A program made the position numbers and the translations under genes. The notes beneath the pieces were generated by a model. That model was not told where the DNA came from. It ran no database searches and worked only from the letters and a program-made list of their open reading frames with translations. From Hydrogenophaga taeniospiralis (GTDB lineage: Bacteria > Pseudomonadota > Gammaproteobacteria > Burkholderiales > Burkholderiaceae_C), in contig NZ_JAHBAG010000001.1 in the NCBI RefSeq assembly GCF_020510445.1, forward strand, positions 534,501 to 598,500: a DNA stretch of 64,000 nucleotides. Reading direction: 5' to 3'. This document shows positions 9,834 through 18,449 of this stretch, one piece after another. Within the stretch, counting starts at the first letter, position 1; each line of letters begins with the position of its first letter.

Positions 9834-9839
9834 TACAAT
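9834..9839 (+). promoter_or_regulatory. Candidate -10 box for the riboswitch-terC transcript
   Basis: TACAAT lies nine bases before the start of the aptamer's P1 stem, so transcription would begin right at the riboswitch. A matching -35 hexamer is not evident. Confidence 0.4.
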
Positions 9840-9847
9840 CGCGGGTC

Positions 9848-9998
9848 TCGAAGGGGAGTAGCTCTCCGCTCCGCCGCTCATGAGCGCCCTGCGCCCCGGG
9901 CGGCCGGACATTCGGGCTGTCGTCAATACGAAGCGGTGCCACCCGCTTCCGGCAGCCCGGGCCCGGCGTTCCATCGCCAGGCCGAGCAAGACCTTTGA
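9848..9998 (+). promoter_or_regulatory. yybP-ykoY manganese riboswitch
   Basis: The hallmark AAGGGGAGTAGC lies at the 5' side and GAGCAAGACCTTTGA at the 3' side. TCGAAGG (9848-9854) pairs with CCTTTGA (9992-9998) to form P1 with one G-U pair. The internal GTCGTCAATACG also matches the family. These RNAs sense Mn2+ and switch on Mn2+ exporters, and the next gene is a TerC-type exporter. This is direct motif recognition; a covariance-model search would confirm it. Confidence 0.88.
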
Positions 9999-10115
9999 TG
10001 GGCTCCCCACGGGCCGATCAAGGCATGTCCGTTCCTCCCTTCGCCAGCGCAGCCGCGCCGTCGCAGGCAGGTGAGACAGTGCCTTCCGATCACCCAGGGT
10101 GGCCGAACATGAGAA

Positions 10116-10156
10116 GGTCGGGCGGACGACGGGCAGGCCCCGCTTCCGACCCTTTT
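10116..10156 (+). terminator. Hairpin and T-run before terC, possible expression platform
   Basis: GGTCGG-GCGG pairs with CCGC-TT-CCGACC (ten base pairs, two-base bulge), followed by CTTTT. It is located between the aptamer and the terC start, as expected for a transcription-terminating riboswitch. It is about 115 bases from the aptamer, so the switch mechanism remains inferred. Confidence 0.45.
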
Positions 10157-10179
10157 GAACACACCACCACGAGGCATTT

Positions 10180-10902
10180 ATGGATTTCCTGACTTCACCT
10201 GCGTTCTGGGTCGCGCTGGGCCAGATCATCATCATCGACATCCTGCTCGGCGGGGACAACGCGGTCGTGATCGCGCTGGCCTGCCGCAAGCTGCCGCCCG
10301 CGCAACGCACCAAGGGCATCATCTGGGGCACCGCCGGCGCCATCGTCCTGCGCGTGATCCTGATCGCCTTCGCGATGACACTGCTCAACGTGCCCTTCCT
10401 CAAGCTCGCGGGCGCGGTGCTGCTGGTGTGGATCGGTGTCAAGCTGCTGGCGCCGGACGAAGACGGTCACGGCGACATCGCCAGCAGCGACAAGCTGTTC
10501 GCGGCCATCAAGACCATCATCGTGGCCGACCTGGTCATGAGCGTGGACAACGTCATCGCCATCGCCGGCGCGGCGCAACACGCGGGTGAACACTCGCTGC
10601 TGCTGGTGATCCTGGGCCTCCTGATCTCCATCCCGATCATCGTCTCGGGCAGTCAGCTGGTCATCAAGCTGATGGCGCGCTTCCCCATCATCATCACGGG
10701 CGGCGGCATGCTGCTGGGCTGGATCGCCGGGGGCATGCTGGTCACCGACCCGGCCCTCGCCGACCCGGAAAACATGGCCTGGATGCTCAAGCTGCCGCAA
10801 ACCCCGGTGGTGAAGTACGCGGCCGCCGTGGTGGGCGCGCTGCTGGTGCTCGTGATCGGCAAGGTGATGGCGGCCCGCCATCCGGTGCCGGAAGAGGCGT
10901 AA
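10180..10902 (+). CDS. TerC family integral membrane protein (likely Mn2+ exporter)
   Basis: A 240-residue membrane protein with about seven hydrophobic segments. The two family signatures are LLGGDNAVVIALA (about residues 22-34) and VMSVDNVIAIAGAA (about 120-133); their acidic residues inside the membrane are thought to bind metal. An acidic, hydrophilic loop (LLAPDEDGHGDI) lies between them. The upstream yybP-ykoY riboswitch indicates control by manganese and supports export of Mn2+, as shown for other TerC/YkoY-type proteins. The start ATG at 10180 follows GAGG. A strong intrinsic terminator follows the stop. Confidence 0.92.
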   Translation: MDFLTSPAFWVALGQIIIIDILLGGDNAVVIALACRKLPPAQRTKGIIWGTAGAIVLRVILIAFAMTLLNVPFLKLAGAVLLVWIGVKLLAPDEDGHGDIASSDKLFAAIKTIIVADLVMSVDNVIAIAGAAQHAGEHSLLLVILGLLISIPIIVSGSQLVIKLMARFPIIITGGGMLLGWIAGGMLVTDPALADPENMAWMLKLPQTPVVKYAAAVVGALLVLVIGKVMAARHPVPEEA

Positions 10903-10923
10903 CCCGCGCGGCGTTTGCCACCG

Positions 10924-10952
10924 GGCGGCCTGCGCGAGCAGGCCGCCTTTTT
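10924..10952 (+). terminator. Intrinsic terminator after terC
   Basis: GGCGGCCTG and CAGGCCGCC form a nine-base-pair stem with a six-base loop, followed by TTTTT. Confidence 0.85.
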
Positions 10953-10977
10953 CATGTCCGGTGCTATGCTGCCCCAC

Positions 10978-11328
10978 ATGAAACTCATCCTGAAATGGCT
11001 GCTCGCGGCCTGCGCCCTGCTGCTCGTGGCCTACCTCTATCCCGGCGTGCAGATCCCCAACTTCACCTCGGCCCTGATCGCCGCGGCGGTGATCGGCCTG
11101 CTCAACACGCTGGTGCGCCCGGTGTTGGTGATCCTGACACTGCCAGTGACGGTGGTCACGCTGGGCCTGTTCCTGTTCGTCATCAACGCCCTGATGTTCT
11201 GGGCCGCCGCCAGCCTGCTCGACGGCTTCGGCGTCAACGGTTTCGGCGCCGCGCTGCTGGGCTCGCTGATCTATTCGGCGCTGATGCTGGTGGTGGACAC
11301 GGCCCTGAAATCAGTCCTCTCGCGTTGA
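10978..11328 (+). CDS. Phage holin family (4TM) membrane protein
   Basis: A 116-residue protein made almost entirely of four hydrophobic helices, with the motif YLYPGVQIPNFTSALIAA and IGLLNTLVRPVLVILTLPVT typical of the Phage_holin_4_2/4TM family found in many bacterial chromosomes. No prophage genes surround it, so a lysis role is unlikely and its function is unknown. The ATG at 10978 was chosen because the longer frame would begin inside the upstream terminator. Its 3' end overlaps the convergent M48 protease gene by 18 bases. Confidence 0.85.
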   Translation: MKLILKWLLAACALLLVAYLYPGVQIPNFTSALIAAAVIGLLNTLVRPVLVILTLPVTVVTLGLFLFVINALMFWAAASLLDGFGVNGFGAALLGSLIYSALMLVVDTALKSVLSR

Positions 11329-13011
11329 TTCGCGCAACTGCGCCTCGACCTCGCGGCGGCGCACGTCCACGATCGCCAGCTCCATGCCGTCGGCCGCGCG
11401 ATCGGCAGCGGGCAGCGCCTGCGCGGCCCTGAAACGCTCGACAGCCCCGGCGAAATCCAGCTGGGCCGCACGGGCCTCGGCCTCGGAGCGCACGGAGCGC
11501 AGGCGCTGACCCAGCGCCAGTTGCGCCCGCGCCAACGTCTGCCAGGCCTGCGCGTCGCGCGGATGCGCCGCCACCCACTCCTGCAGCCGAGCCGCGGCCT
11601 GCCGTGGCGCACCGGTGGCCAGCGCCGCCTGGGCCCCGAGCAACACCGCCGCGCGCTGGTGGCTGGCGAGCGCCGCGTCGCGCAGTGCCCCCAGCGGCCC
11701 CTGCACCGCCGCGCCGGCCGCGCCGCCTGAGGTTGCGCTCGGCAGCATCAGCTCCATCAACAGCGCATCCACCGCCCACCGCGTTTCGGGGGCTGCCGGC
11801 ACCGCTTCCGTGCGCAGACGCTGCGCCAGGTTCAAGGCCAGATCGCGCTGCCCGAGGCGGTGCGCGGACAGCGCCGCGGCGTAGCGGTCACCGGGCCGGG
11901 CATCGGCCGACTGCCCGGAGCGCAACCAGGCGCGCCAGCGGTCCGGCCCGTTTTCGGCCAGCACCCGAGCCCGCGCCGACATCAGCGCGTGCAAGGCCGG
12001 TGTGGCCGACGCCGGGGCGCCGGGCAAGCGCGGCATCGCGCCCTCGCGGCCCGGGGTGGACGGCGGCAGCGTCAAGGTCAGACCGCCCTGCGTGGCGGGC
12101 ACCGGCGCGGCGACCCCGGGGGCGTCGGCACGGGGGCCGGCCCCGGCGCCGCTGGCCAGGGGCAGGCGGGCGCGCATGTCCGCGATGCGCTCGCTGGTCA
12201 GCGGGTGGCTGCGCAGGTAGGGGAAAGAGCCGTCGTCGTTGAGCCGCCCGGCCTGTTGCAGCTTGTCGAACATGCTCACAAACCCCCGGCCGTCGAACCC
12301 CGCGCCCGTGAGCACGCCAAACCCCACACGGTCGGCCTCGCGCTCCATGTCGCGCGAGAAATTGAGCTGGGTCTGCACCGCCACCGCCTGGCTGCCGACG
12401 ATGGCCGCGTTGGCCACATCGGCGTTGGCCCGCGCCGCCAGCACCCCCAGCACCATGGCGCCGAGCAGCCAGGGCGCCTGCTTGTCCTGGCGCGAGAGCA
12501 TGCGCGCGATGTGGCGCTGCGACACGTGGCTCAACTCGTGCGCCAGCACGCTGGCCACCTCCTGCGGTGTTTCGGTCACCGCCAGCAGCCCCAGGTGCAC
12601 CCCCAGATAGCCGCCGGGCAGGGCGAAGGCATTGACGCGCTTGTCGCGCGAGATCATCAGTTCCCAGGCCAGCCGCTCGGACAGCTCGGCGGGCACGTCC
12701 CCGCGCGTGCGCGCCGCGCCCAGCAGCGGCACCCAGAGCGACTGCAGGTAGTCCACCAGCACCGGGTCGTCCAGGTAGTCGGGGTCGCGGTAGAGCTGTT
12801 GCGCGATGCTGTCACCCAGCCGCCGCTCGGCCGCGATGGACATGTCGGAACCATCGCCCAGCGTGGGCAGGCCCGAAGTGACCGGTGCATCCACAGCGGC
12901 CGTCTGCGCGTTGGAAAGCGCCGCCGGCACAACGGCCAGCGCCGTGAGCAGCAGCGCCGTGGAAACAGGTCGCGCCGGTGGCGAAAAGAGAGGCCTGAAG
13001 GAGAAACGCAT
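11311..13011 (-). CDS. M48 family metalloprotease with C-terminal TPR-like region (BepA-like)
   Basis: A 566-residue exported zinc protease. A signal peptide (about residues 1-33, ending in ALSNAQT) leads into an M48 domain with the HExxH motif VLAHELSHVSQRH and the third-ligand region MEREADRVGFGVLTGAGFD. The C-terminal 300 residues are Ala/Arg-rich helices with TPR-like repeats. This order is that of BepA/YfgC, a periplasmic protease and chaperone that assists outer-membrane protein assembly. It is slightly longer than the E. coli form. ATG 13011 gives a clean signal peptide and was preferred over frames that overlap moaC. Confidence 0.92.
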   Translation of the reverse strand: MRFSFRPLFSPPARPVSTALLLTALAVVPAALSNAQTAAVDAPVTSGLPTLGDGSDMSIAAERRLGDSIAQQLYRDPDYLDDPVLVDYLQSLWVPLLGAARTRGDVPAELSERLAWELMISRDKRVNAFALPGGYLGVHLGLLAVTETPQEVASVLAHELSHVSQRHIARMLSRQDKQAPWLLGAMVLGVLAARANADVANAAIVGSQAVAVQTQLNFSRDMEREADRVGFGVLTGAGFDGRGFVSMFDKLQQAGRLNDDGSFPYLRSHPLTSERIADMRARLPLASGAGAGPRADAPGVAAPVPATQGGLTLTLPPSTPGREGAMPRLPGAPASATPALHALMSARARVLAENGPDRWRAWLRSGQSADARPGDRYAAALSAHRLGQRDLALNLAQRLRTEAVPAAPETRWAVDALLMELMLPSATSGGAAGAAVQGPLGALRDAALASHQRAAVLLGAQAALATGAPRQAAARLQEWVAAHPRDAQAWQTLARAQLALGQRLRSVRSEAEARAAQLDFAGAVERFRAAQALPAADRAADGMELAIVDVRRREVEAQLRESTRED

Positions 13012-13069
13012 CCCCGTATGATGCCGCCAAGTCCCCCAGGTTTCTGTAAAGACCGCGCAAAGCACCCCC

Positions 13070-13573
13070 ATGAACACCCCCAAAACCCCCTCCGACAGCA
13101 GCCCGCTGACCCACTTCGACGCCCAGGGCCAGGCCCACATGGTCGACGTGGCCGCCAAGGCCCACACCCACCGCGTGGCCGTGGCAGAAGGTCGCATCCA
13201 CATGGAGCCCGCCACGCTGGCGCTGATCCAGAGCGGCAACGCCAAAAAGGGCGACGTGCTGGGCATCGCACGCATCGCGGGCATCCAGGGCGCCAAAAGA
13301 ACCAGCGAACTGATCCCCCTGTGCCACCCCATCGCGCTCACGCGCGTGGCGGTGGAGTTCGAGGTGGAGGCGTCATCCAGCAGCGTGCTGTGCCGCGCGA
13401 CGGCCGAATGCACCGGCCAGACCGGCGTGGAGATGGAAGCCCTCACCGCCACCAGCGTGGCCCTGCTCACGATCTACGACATGTGCAAGGCGGTGGATCG
13501 GGGAATGACGGTCAATGGGGTGCGGTTGGTGGAGAAGCGGGGGGGGAAGAGCGGGCATTTTGTCGCTGGGTGA
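13070..13573 (+). CDS. moaC: Cyclic pyranopterin monophosphate synthase MoaC
   Basis: A 167-residue molybdenum-cofactor enzyme acting after MoaA to make cyclic pyranopterin monophosphate. Family motifs are [35 protein letters not shown] and [11 protein letters not shown] with the catalytic Lys and Asp. It is divergent from the M48 protease gene (58 bases between starts). Its stop marks the boundary of the AT-richer minus-strand locus that follows. Confidence 0.96.
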   Translation: MNTPKTPSDSSPLTHFDAQGQAHMVDVAAKAHTHRVAVAEGRIHMEPATLALIQSGNAKKGDVLGIARIAGIQGAKRTSELIPLCHPIALTRVAVEFEVEASSSSVLCRATAECTGQTGVEMEALTATSVALLTIYDMCKAVDRGMTVNGVRLVEKRGGKSGHFVAG

Positions 13574-13596
13574 CCAGAATCATTACCCTTGTGGCC

Positions 13597-14280
13597 TTAT
13601 TTGGATACATCCTGGATCGCCGCCAGTTCTTGGGCAAATCTTTTCGCCTCAACCAGATCAGCCACGGTGTCTACTTCGCGCAAGTTCAATGGGAAGGCAA
13701 CCGCTGGCAAATGCCGTTCCAACCGATTGAACACGTAGTCCTTCTCTTCATCGAGAAATTGCGCGTTCCCCGAAAAAACATTTGCCCATTCAAGGGAAGA
13801 TGCATCAGTGCGTGAGAAGCCCGTCACGATCATGCTCCCACCCGGGGCTGACGTCGTGTGAGCATACACTGGGTTTTCGCTGATTGAAGGCGTGACCCCT
13901 ATTGTCAAATCGCTGTCTGCGGAAAACGAAACGAAGCTCATCAAGGAGCGAGGTTCAATCAGCAGATCTCCGTCCAGAAACAGAATTTTCCCCTTACAGC
14001 CCCTGGCACCGAGGGCCATGCTCTGGGCAGTGTTCGTGGTTCGATAGTGAGGATTGCGTACGAGCACAACATTGCGATGCCTGCGTGACACCAAATCGAC
14101 GATCATCTCCTCGCGATAGCCAACGACCACATGAATGCGTCGAACGACGGGCTCAAGAACATGAATGAGTCTACTCAGTAACGTGACGCCGCCGATTTCC
14201 AGCATGCACTTCGGCATACCATGCCCGAGCCGCGAACCGATCCCGGCGGCGGCTATGACAGCGTATTCAACAGGCTGCAT
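13597..14280 (-). CDS. Nucleotidyltransferase (NTP_transferase; LicC-like CTP-type candidate)
   Basis: A 227-residue sugar- or alcohol-phosphate nucleotidyltransferase. The nucleotide-binding start AVIAAAGIGSRLG is followed by MPKCMLEIGGVTLLSRLI with the substrate-contacting Lys, and ILFLDGDLLIEP supplies the metal-binding Asp. The short length and lack of a C-terminal hexapeptide repeat resemble LicC-type phosphocholine or related CTP transferases. Given the CDP-glycerol glycerophosphotransferase-like gene in this locus, it could make a CDP-activated alcohol. The nucleotide and substrate cannot be read from sequence. It overlaps the HAD gene upstream by 28 bases and is the last gene of the operon. 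Confidence 0.85.
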   Translation of the reverse strand: MQPVEYAVIAAAGIGSRLGHGMPKCMLEIGGVTLLSRLIHVLEPVVRRIHVVVGYREEMIVDLVSRRHRNVVLVRNPHYRTTNTAQSMALGARGCKGKILFLDGDLLIEPRSLMSFVSFSADSDLTIGVTPSISENPVYAHTTSAPGGSMIVTGFSRTDASSLEWANVFSGNAQFLDEEKDYVFNRLERHLPAVAFPLNLREVDTVADLVEAKRFAQELAAIQDVSK

Positions 14281-14855
14281 AAGGTGTCTCCATCGTGTAT
14301 CACATAGTCGGCAGCCGCGATGGCAGAAGCGGTTGGGCTATGTGTGCCGCCATAGGCAATCGCCACGTCAGCTTCCCGCAGCATCGGCACATCGTTGGAA
14401 CCATCCCCTACCGCGATGATGCGGGTATATCCGGACGCCCGCAGATCATTGATGGCATCCCCCTTGTTCAGCACGGTCTCGAGTCGCACTTGATCTTCGA
14501 CCAACGTCGCCTTGGAAAAGTAGCCCTTGCAGCCCATGTTTGCCACAACCCGCGATGTCCAAATGTCCAAATTTCCCGTGACGATGAAGCACTGATTTGG
14601 TTTGCTTCGAATAAACCTTAGAAGTACCTCGTCCATCGGAATGTCGGCAATGATGGAATGAACTCGCTCAATTGGCACGCGTCCCAAAATTGCCACGCGA
14701 AGGCTGAGTGATTCCTCGAACGTGATCAAGCCCTCCATCGTGACCCTGGTCAGAGTTGCAACTTCTTGTGAAATCCCTAACTCAGACGCGATACATGGGA
14801 GGATCTCCGTCTTGGTCAAGGTGCCGTCAAGATCAAAGCAGAACGCTATTGTCAT
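14253..14855 (-). CDS. HAD-family phosphatase (SerB-like)
   Basis: A 200-residue haloacid-dehalogenase hydrolase. Motif I is FCFDLDGTLT (nucleophile and acid Asp), motif II FIVTGN, motif III includes the Lys of LNKGDAI, and motif IV is VGDGSNDVPMLREAD. The arrangement is that of phosphoserine-phosphatase-like small-molecule phosphatases. The ATG at 14855 overlaps the methyltransferase stop (ATGA), which decides the start over an upstream GTG. In this locus it may remove phosphate from a precursor of the activated group, or trim an intermediate; this is inference. Confidence 0.87.
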   Translation of the reverse strand: MTIAFCFDLDGTLTKTEILPCIASELGISQEVATLTRVTMEGLITFEESLSLRVAILGRVPIERVHSIIADIPMDEVLLRFIRSKPNQCFIVTGNLDIWTSRVVANMGCKGYFSKATLVEDQVRLETVLNKGDAINDLRASGYTRIIAVGDGSNDVPMLREADVAIAYGGTHSPTASAIAAADYVIHDGDTLCSLLNTLS

Positions 14856-15613
14856 GCACACCTTTCAACCACCAACCATCGCTGCCGTGTTTCGGCACGG
14901 TTGTTCATGGATTCGTCGGCGTAAACATCACCGCTATCCAGCGACCGGCAGCCCGAGCTTGACATGGCCTCAACAATCAAGGATCTGATTTGTTCTTCCG
15001 TCCGATAGATGGCGTTGTATGCCTGTTCGAGCTCGTCGGAAAAATGGTCTTTGATTGTCAGCCGCTGGGAAACCGCCATTGGCTCTCGAAACACGGCGCG
15101 CGACTTCGGGGCCATGACTCCGGCGATGTTGCGCAGCGCGCTTAAAAGTTCATCGTCATTCAGGTAAATCAGGACGCCTGCGCAAAGTATCCGATCGAAA
15201 GGCAACGACTCATGCAAGGAGTTCAAGGTGAAATTGTCCACCGCTGCAACAGTAAATCGGCAGTCAGCAGATTCACCCAGATGAGATTTGGCATATGCAA
15301 TCAGCTCGCGAGAGAAATCCATGCCGTGGTAGGCAGCACAGTGTCCGAGCAATTCTCTTGCCCATCTGCCGGTGCCACACCCAACGTCGAGCAAACGCTC
15401 CACGCCCCCGAGGCGCAGCAGCGGCGTCAGGCACGCCTTTTCTGCAGCATCGCGTCGCTCGGCAAGATCTGCATGTTTGTCTTGGTAAATCACGGCACGG
15501 ACCGGGCCAATGCGATCTATCCGTCGTGCGCGCTCCGCGAAGAACTCGCCCACCTTAGCCCGATCAATTCTGGGCAGATCGTCATCATCAGGTTTTGACA
15601 GTATTCGGCTCAT
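14852..15613 (-). CDS. Class I SAM-dependent methyltransferase
   Basis: A 253-residue methyltransferase with motif I LLDVGCGTGRWARELL and the acidic strand YHGMDFS. The N-terminal part FFAERARRIDRIGPVRAVIYQDKHADLAERRD resembles methyltransferases found in surface-polymer loci. ATG 15613 was chosen over a longer frame that runs into the gap after the sulfatase-like gene. It is coupled to the HAD gene by an ATGA overlap. Target unknown: a methyl cap on a glycan or on a phosphoryl group is possible. Confidence 0.85.
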   Translation of the reverse strand: MSRILSKPDDDDLPRIDRAKVGEFFAERARRIDRIGPVRAVIYQDKHADLAERRDAAEKACLTPLLRLGGVERLLDVGCGTGRWARELLGHCAAYHGMDFSRELIAYAKSHLGESADCRFTVAAVDNFTLNSLHESLPFDRILCAGVLIYLNDDELLSALRNIAGVMAPKSRAVFREPMAVSQRLTIKDHFSDELEQAYNAIYRTEEQIRSLIVEAMSSSGCRSLDSGDVYADESMNNRAETRQRWLVVERCA

Positions 15614-15735
15614 GACCAAGAGAAGTTGGAGGCCTGAAAAGCGCCACAGAGAAACATCGTCAATCTCGTTGCCTCGCTGATGGGAAAAAGACAAATGCTC
15701 AACATTCAGTACAAGCTACTGAAACTGGAGAACAC

Positions 15736-17790
15736 TCATGGCTCACGAGTGCTCCAGCCACGTATGTCAAATGGATCTTTGCCCTTCAAAACCAATTGTT
15801 TGGTGATAACGAAGGAGTTGGGTTTCTGCATACTGAATTGCCACGGAACGAGGGAAGCGAAGAAGGGATCATCCCGGCCCATCGCTTCAACGGGTTTTTT
15901 GTTCAAGTAGGGATTGACACAACCACCGATATCCTTGCACAGCGAACTGGGGACCTCCGCGTTAGGCATAAAGTCCTCCGAAACTTTGAGCGGTCCAGAT
16001 CCTCCCGCTCTTTTTAGCATCACCAGAGGGCGAAGGCTTACATACGCATTGTCGGTTGCGCCTCCTTCCACAGCCCTTCGTGAAGAATCCTGCACACTGC
16101 CCACAATCCCATGGTCTGAAGCAATGACAATGGTCGTGTTGTCATAGACACCCTCGGCTTTCATATAGTCGAAAAACCGGGCGACGGAAAGAAGGGCGCA
16201 GCGTGCTGTGTTGGCATGTTGAAGTGAAAAAAGACTGCCATGCCCGTGGCTCTTCAGCTCATCCTTTGACAGCGTGAGCGCCTCCGGTTTTGGCAGGCAA
16301 TCCAGTCCCATGAAATAGGGTTCGTGCGGCAGGATGTTCGAGATGAAGTTGAAACTGGGCCCGAATTCATCGATTTCAGTCATCTGGTCCATGGCTTCCA
16401 GTTCAGCCCACTCCCGTAAGGTGGTACCGGCAGAATGATCCAGGAAAGGCTTCCATGGTCCGTTGACGTAGATCGCTTCCTTCATGGCATAAGGCGCCAC
16501 TCGCATGGCTCCAAGCAGAACCAATAGATCCGCATAGTTTGCCTCCGCCAGCGCATTGATTGGAAATCCCATGGCCTTTGCCTTCTGATGAGAAATACTG
16601 GCCGGAATATGGGTACAGGTAACGCCATCGAATCGTAGAAAATCGCAATCACCTTGCATCGTGAAGCCAAGACCTCGCGGGTTCACAAAATTGACCCGAT
16701 ATCCTTTGTCTGCAAAGTTACGCGGAAGTATCGAGAAAGCTTCCACTGCGAGGTCACGCAAAGGCATCCCTCGCCGGTTCATTTCCACAGGCGTGTAGTC
16801 GTACCCTCCGAGCAAGGGGTGCAGTCCCGCGATCGAGTTCTGCCCTGCTGACACAGTACGTGGGTACCAGATGAAACCACTCAAACGTTGTGCCAGATCG
16901 GGATGACTCTCCAGGATTGACTCGACATGCGATCCCATGAAACGGTCGAGAAATATAAATAGTGTGTTCGGATGAGACCGGGAAAACTGCAGTGTCTTTT
17001 CAGACATTGATGCGGGATCGCCACCGCCGGACATGCCAACTTGATCCCGATTGATACTGATACCAGCTGCAAGAAGGATCGAAGAATTGGCGATCAACAT
17101 CGCCCCGAGGATCGCTCGTGTACCGAAACGTTTCCAAAATAACCGCAAAGTCAGGCCGATAGAAACGACGACCAGCAGATCAATCAATGTTCTCAGAGAC
17201 GTTGATGCCAGCGTTCGTTGAAGCTGCTCAAATGCAAGCCCCGTTAGCATGGGAAAGCCAAATGGCAAAACGAATGCATAGATCCAGCTCAGAAAGAAAG
17301 CGCCGATCGACAGCAATGTCATGCCGGAGCGAATCTCTGAATAGTAAGCAATCATGTACAGGATGGCTGCCGAATAGACCACCACCATCACATTGCGCAT
17401 GTTCACCTTCAGCAGTCGGTCAAAATGGATACCAATCTCACCAGGCGACGTCAAGAAGGTTGTGACGGGAATGGCAACAAGCACGAGCAAGGCGATTCCG
17501 AACACCGAAAGCAGATATAGGGGTAAACGGTAACACCCCAGCAGATCAGAAGCCTTCTGCAGCACCGATGGTGAGACCCAGCGGTACGCGGCCACCACTG
17601 ATATGGTCGAAGCAATCAGTGCCCACAGCGAGCACTCTAACCACAGTGCGGCCGCAGGTATCAGAAAAGCCAAGACGAGTTCTAGCCCAAATGCAGCATT
17701 GGCTCCGATAATGGACCGTATGGGGCGCAAGAGCAGAAGCCCCCCCACAAGAACCACCGCACCGACTACAAAAATCAACAACACATTCAT
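15736..17790 (-). CDS. Sulfatase-fold membrane enzyme (alkaline phosphatase superfamily), large
   Basis: A 684-residue protein with about seven N-terminal transmembrane segments (residues 1-240) and a C-terminal sulfatase-fold domain. Visible domain elements are NTLFIFLDRFMGSHVESI, SAGQNSIAGLHPLLGGYDY (nucleophile region candidate), NFISNILPHEPYF and TTIVIASDHGIVGS, whose Asp-His should bind metal. Lipoteichoic-acid synthase, MdoB and phosphoethanolamine transferases share this layout and move phospho-head-groups outside the membrane. The ATG overlaps the YidC-like stop (ATGA). A hydrolase role cannot be excluded. Confidence 0.85.
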   Translation of the reverse strand: MNVLLIFVVGAVVLVGGLLLLRPIRSIIGANAAFGLELVLAFLIPAAALWLECSLWALIASTISVVAAYRWVSPSVLQKASDLLGCYRLPLYLLSVFGIALLVLVAIPVTTFLTSPGEIGIHFDRLLKVNMRNVMVVVYSAAILYMIAYYSEIRSGMTLLSIGAFFLSWIYAFVLPFGFPMLTGLAFEQLQRTLASTSLRTLIDLLVVVSIGLTLRLFWKRFGTRAILGAMLIANSSILLAAGISINRDQVGMSGGGDPASMSEKTLQFSRSHPNTLFIFLDRFMGSHVESILESHPDLAQRLSGFIWYPRTVSAGQNSIAGLHPLLGGYDYTPVEMNRRGMPLRDLAVEAFSILPRNFADKGYRVNFVNPRGLGFTMQGDCDFLRFDGVTCTHIPASISHQKAKAMGFPINALAEANYADLLVLLGAMRVAPYAMKEAIYVNGPWKPFLDHSAGTTLREWAELEAMDQMTEIDEFGPSFNFISNILPHEPYFMGLDCLPKPEALTLSKDELKSHGHGSLFSLQHANTARCALLSVARFFDYMKAEGVYDNTTIVIASDHGIVGSVQDSSRRAVEGGATDNAYVSLRPLVMLKRAGGSGPLKVSEDFMPNAEVPSSLCKDIGGCVNPYLNKKPVEAMGRDDPFFASLVPWQFSMQKPNSFVITKQLVLKGKDPFDIRGWSTREP

Positions 17791-18449
17791 GAGGCGATTT
17801 CGCTCAAATGCCTTCTGGAAAGCATGTTGCGCAACAGCGACCAGAGGTTGTTTATCGTCCAATACAGCACAAGACCCGCTGGGCTCGCATAAAGCAAGGC
17901 AAGAAACACCAAGGCCAGCGCCATGGCCTGCAGGCGCTGACCTTTGTCGTTCACGTAATAGAGCACGGATATCGCGTTGATCACGGTCATGAGCAGAGGA
18001 AGCAGGTTGATGCCGGCCAACAATTTATCAGGTCGTCCCAAGTCCTCTACCCGACCGAATGTCGCTCCGTCGAGCAGGCCTGGACCTGACAGAAAATGAA
18101 ACACAGTCGCGAATATGAAGATCTGTAAAAACAGTTCGTTCGAAGTGAACAATGCCTGAATCGGGTGGTAGCGGTACTGTCGGTGCACGGCTCTTATATA
18201 AAAATATCGCTCCCGCCCTTTGAAGTTTGCTTTCATGCGGGCCACTTCTCGTGTCATCTGTTCGCGCAGCCTGCGCCCTTGGCGGGAACTTGCCTCCATC
18301 TGTCTGTACAAAGGAAAAAGCAGGAAGTTAAGCAGGATACTGAAAACAATAATCTTCTCGCCCGGACCAAGCCACACGGGAAGATCAAACAAAACCTGAT
18401 AAATCACCATCAGGGGTTGCAGAAGTAGGATTTCAAAAAAATCGGCCAT
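17787..18449 (-). CDS. YidC/Oxa1 family membrane insertase paralogue
   Basis: A 220-residue protein with the YidC/Oxa1 core: an N-terminal region with LPVWLGPGEKIIVFSILLNF, the basic stretch YRQMEASSRQGRRLREQM, and the C-terminal signature YASPAGLVLYWTINNLWSLLRN. It lacks the large periplasmic domain of the main YidC and is not near rpmH/rnpA, so it is an extra copy dedicated to this locus. The ATG at 18449 overlaps the stop of the glycerophosphotransferase-like gene (TGATG), and its own stop overlaps the sulfatase-fold gene. The likely job is membrane insertion of the polytopic neighbours; this is inference. Confidence 0.9.
   Translation of the reverse strand: MADFFEILLLQPLMVIYQVLFDLPVWLGPGEKIIVFSILLNFLLFPLYRQMEASSRQGRRLREQMTREVARMKANFKGRERYFYIRAVHRQYRYHPIQALFTSNELFLQIFIFATVFHFLSGPGLLDGATFGRVEDLGRPDKLLAGINLLPLLMTVINAISVLYYVNDKGQRLQAMALALVFLALLYASPAGLVLYWTINNLWSLLRNMLSRRHLSEIAS

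Noticed and set aside
10978..11328. Prophage remnant suggested by the holin-like protein
   Set aside because: No other phage gene lies nearby, and this 4TM family is common in bacterial chromosomes outside prophages.
13597..15613. A methyl phosphoramidate (Campylobacter-type) capsule modification pathway
   Set aside because: A nucleotidyltransferase and a methyltransferase are present, but the glutamine kinase and the CDP-amidate hydrolase are not, so the assignment is not supported.
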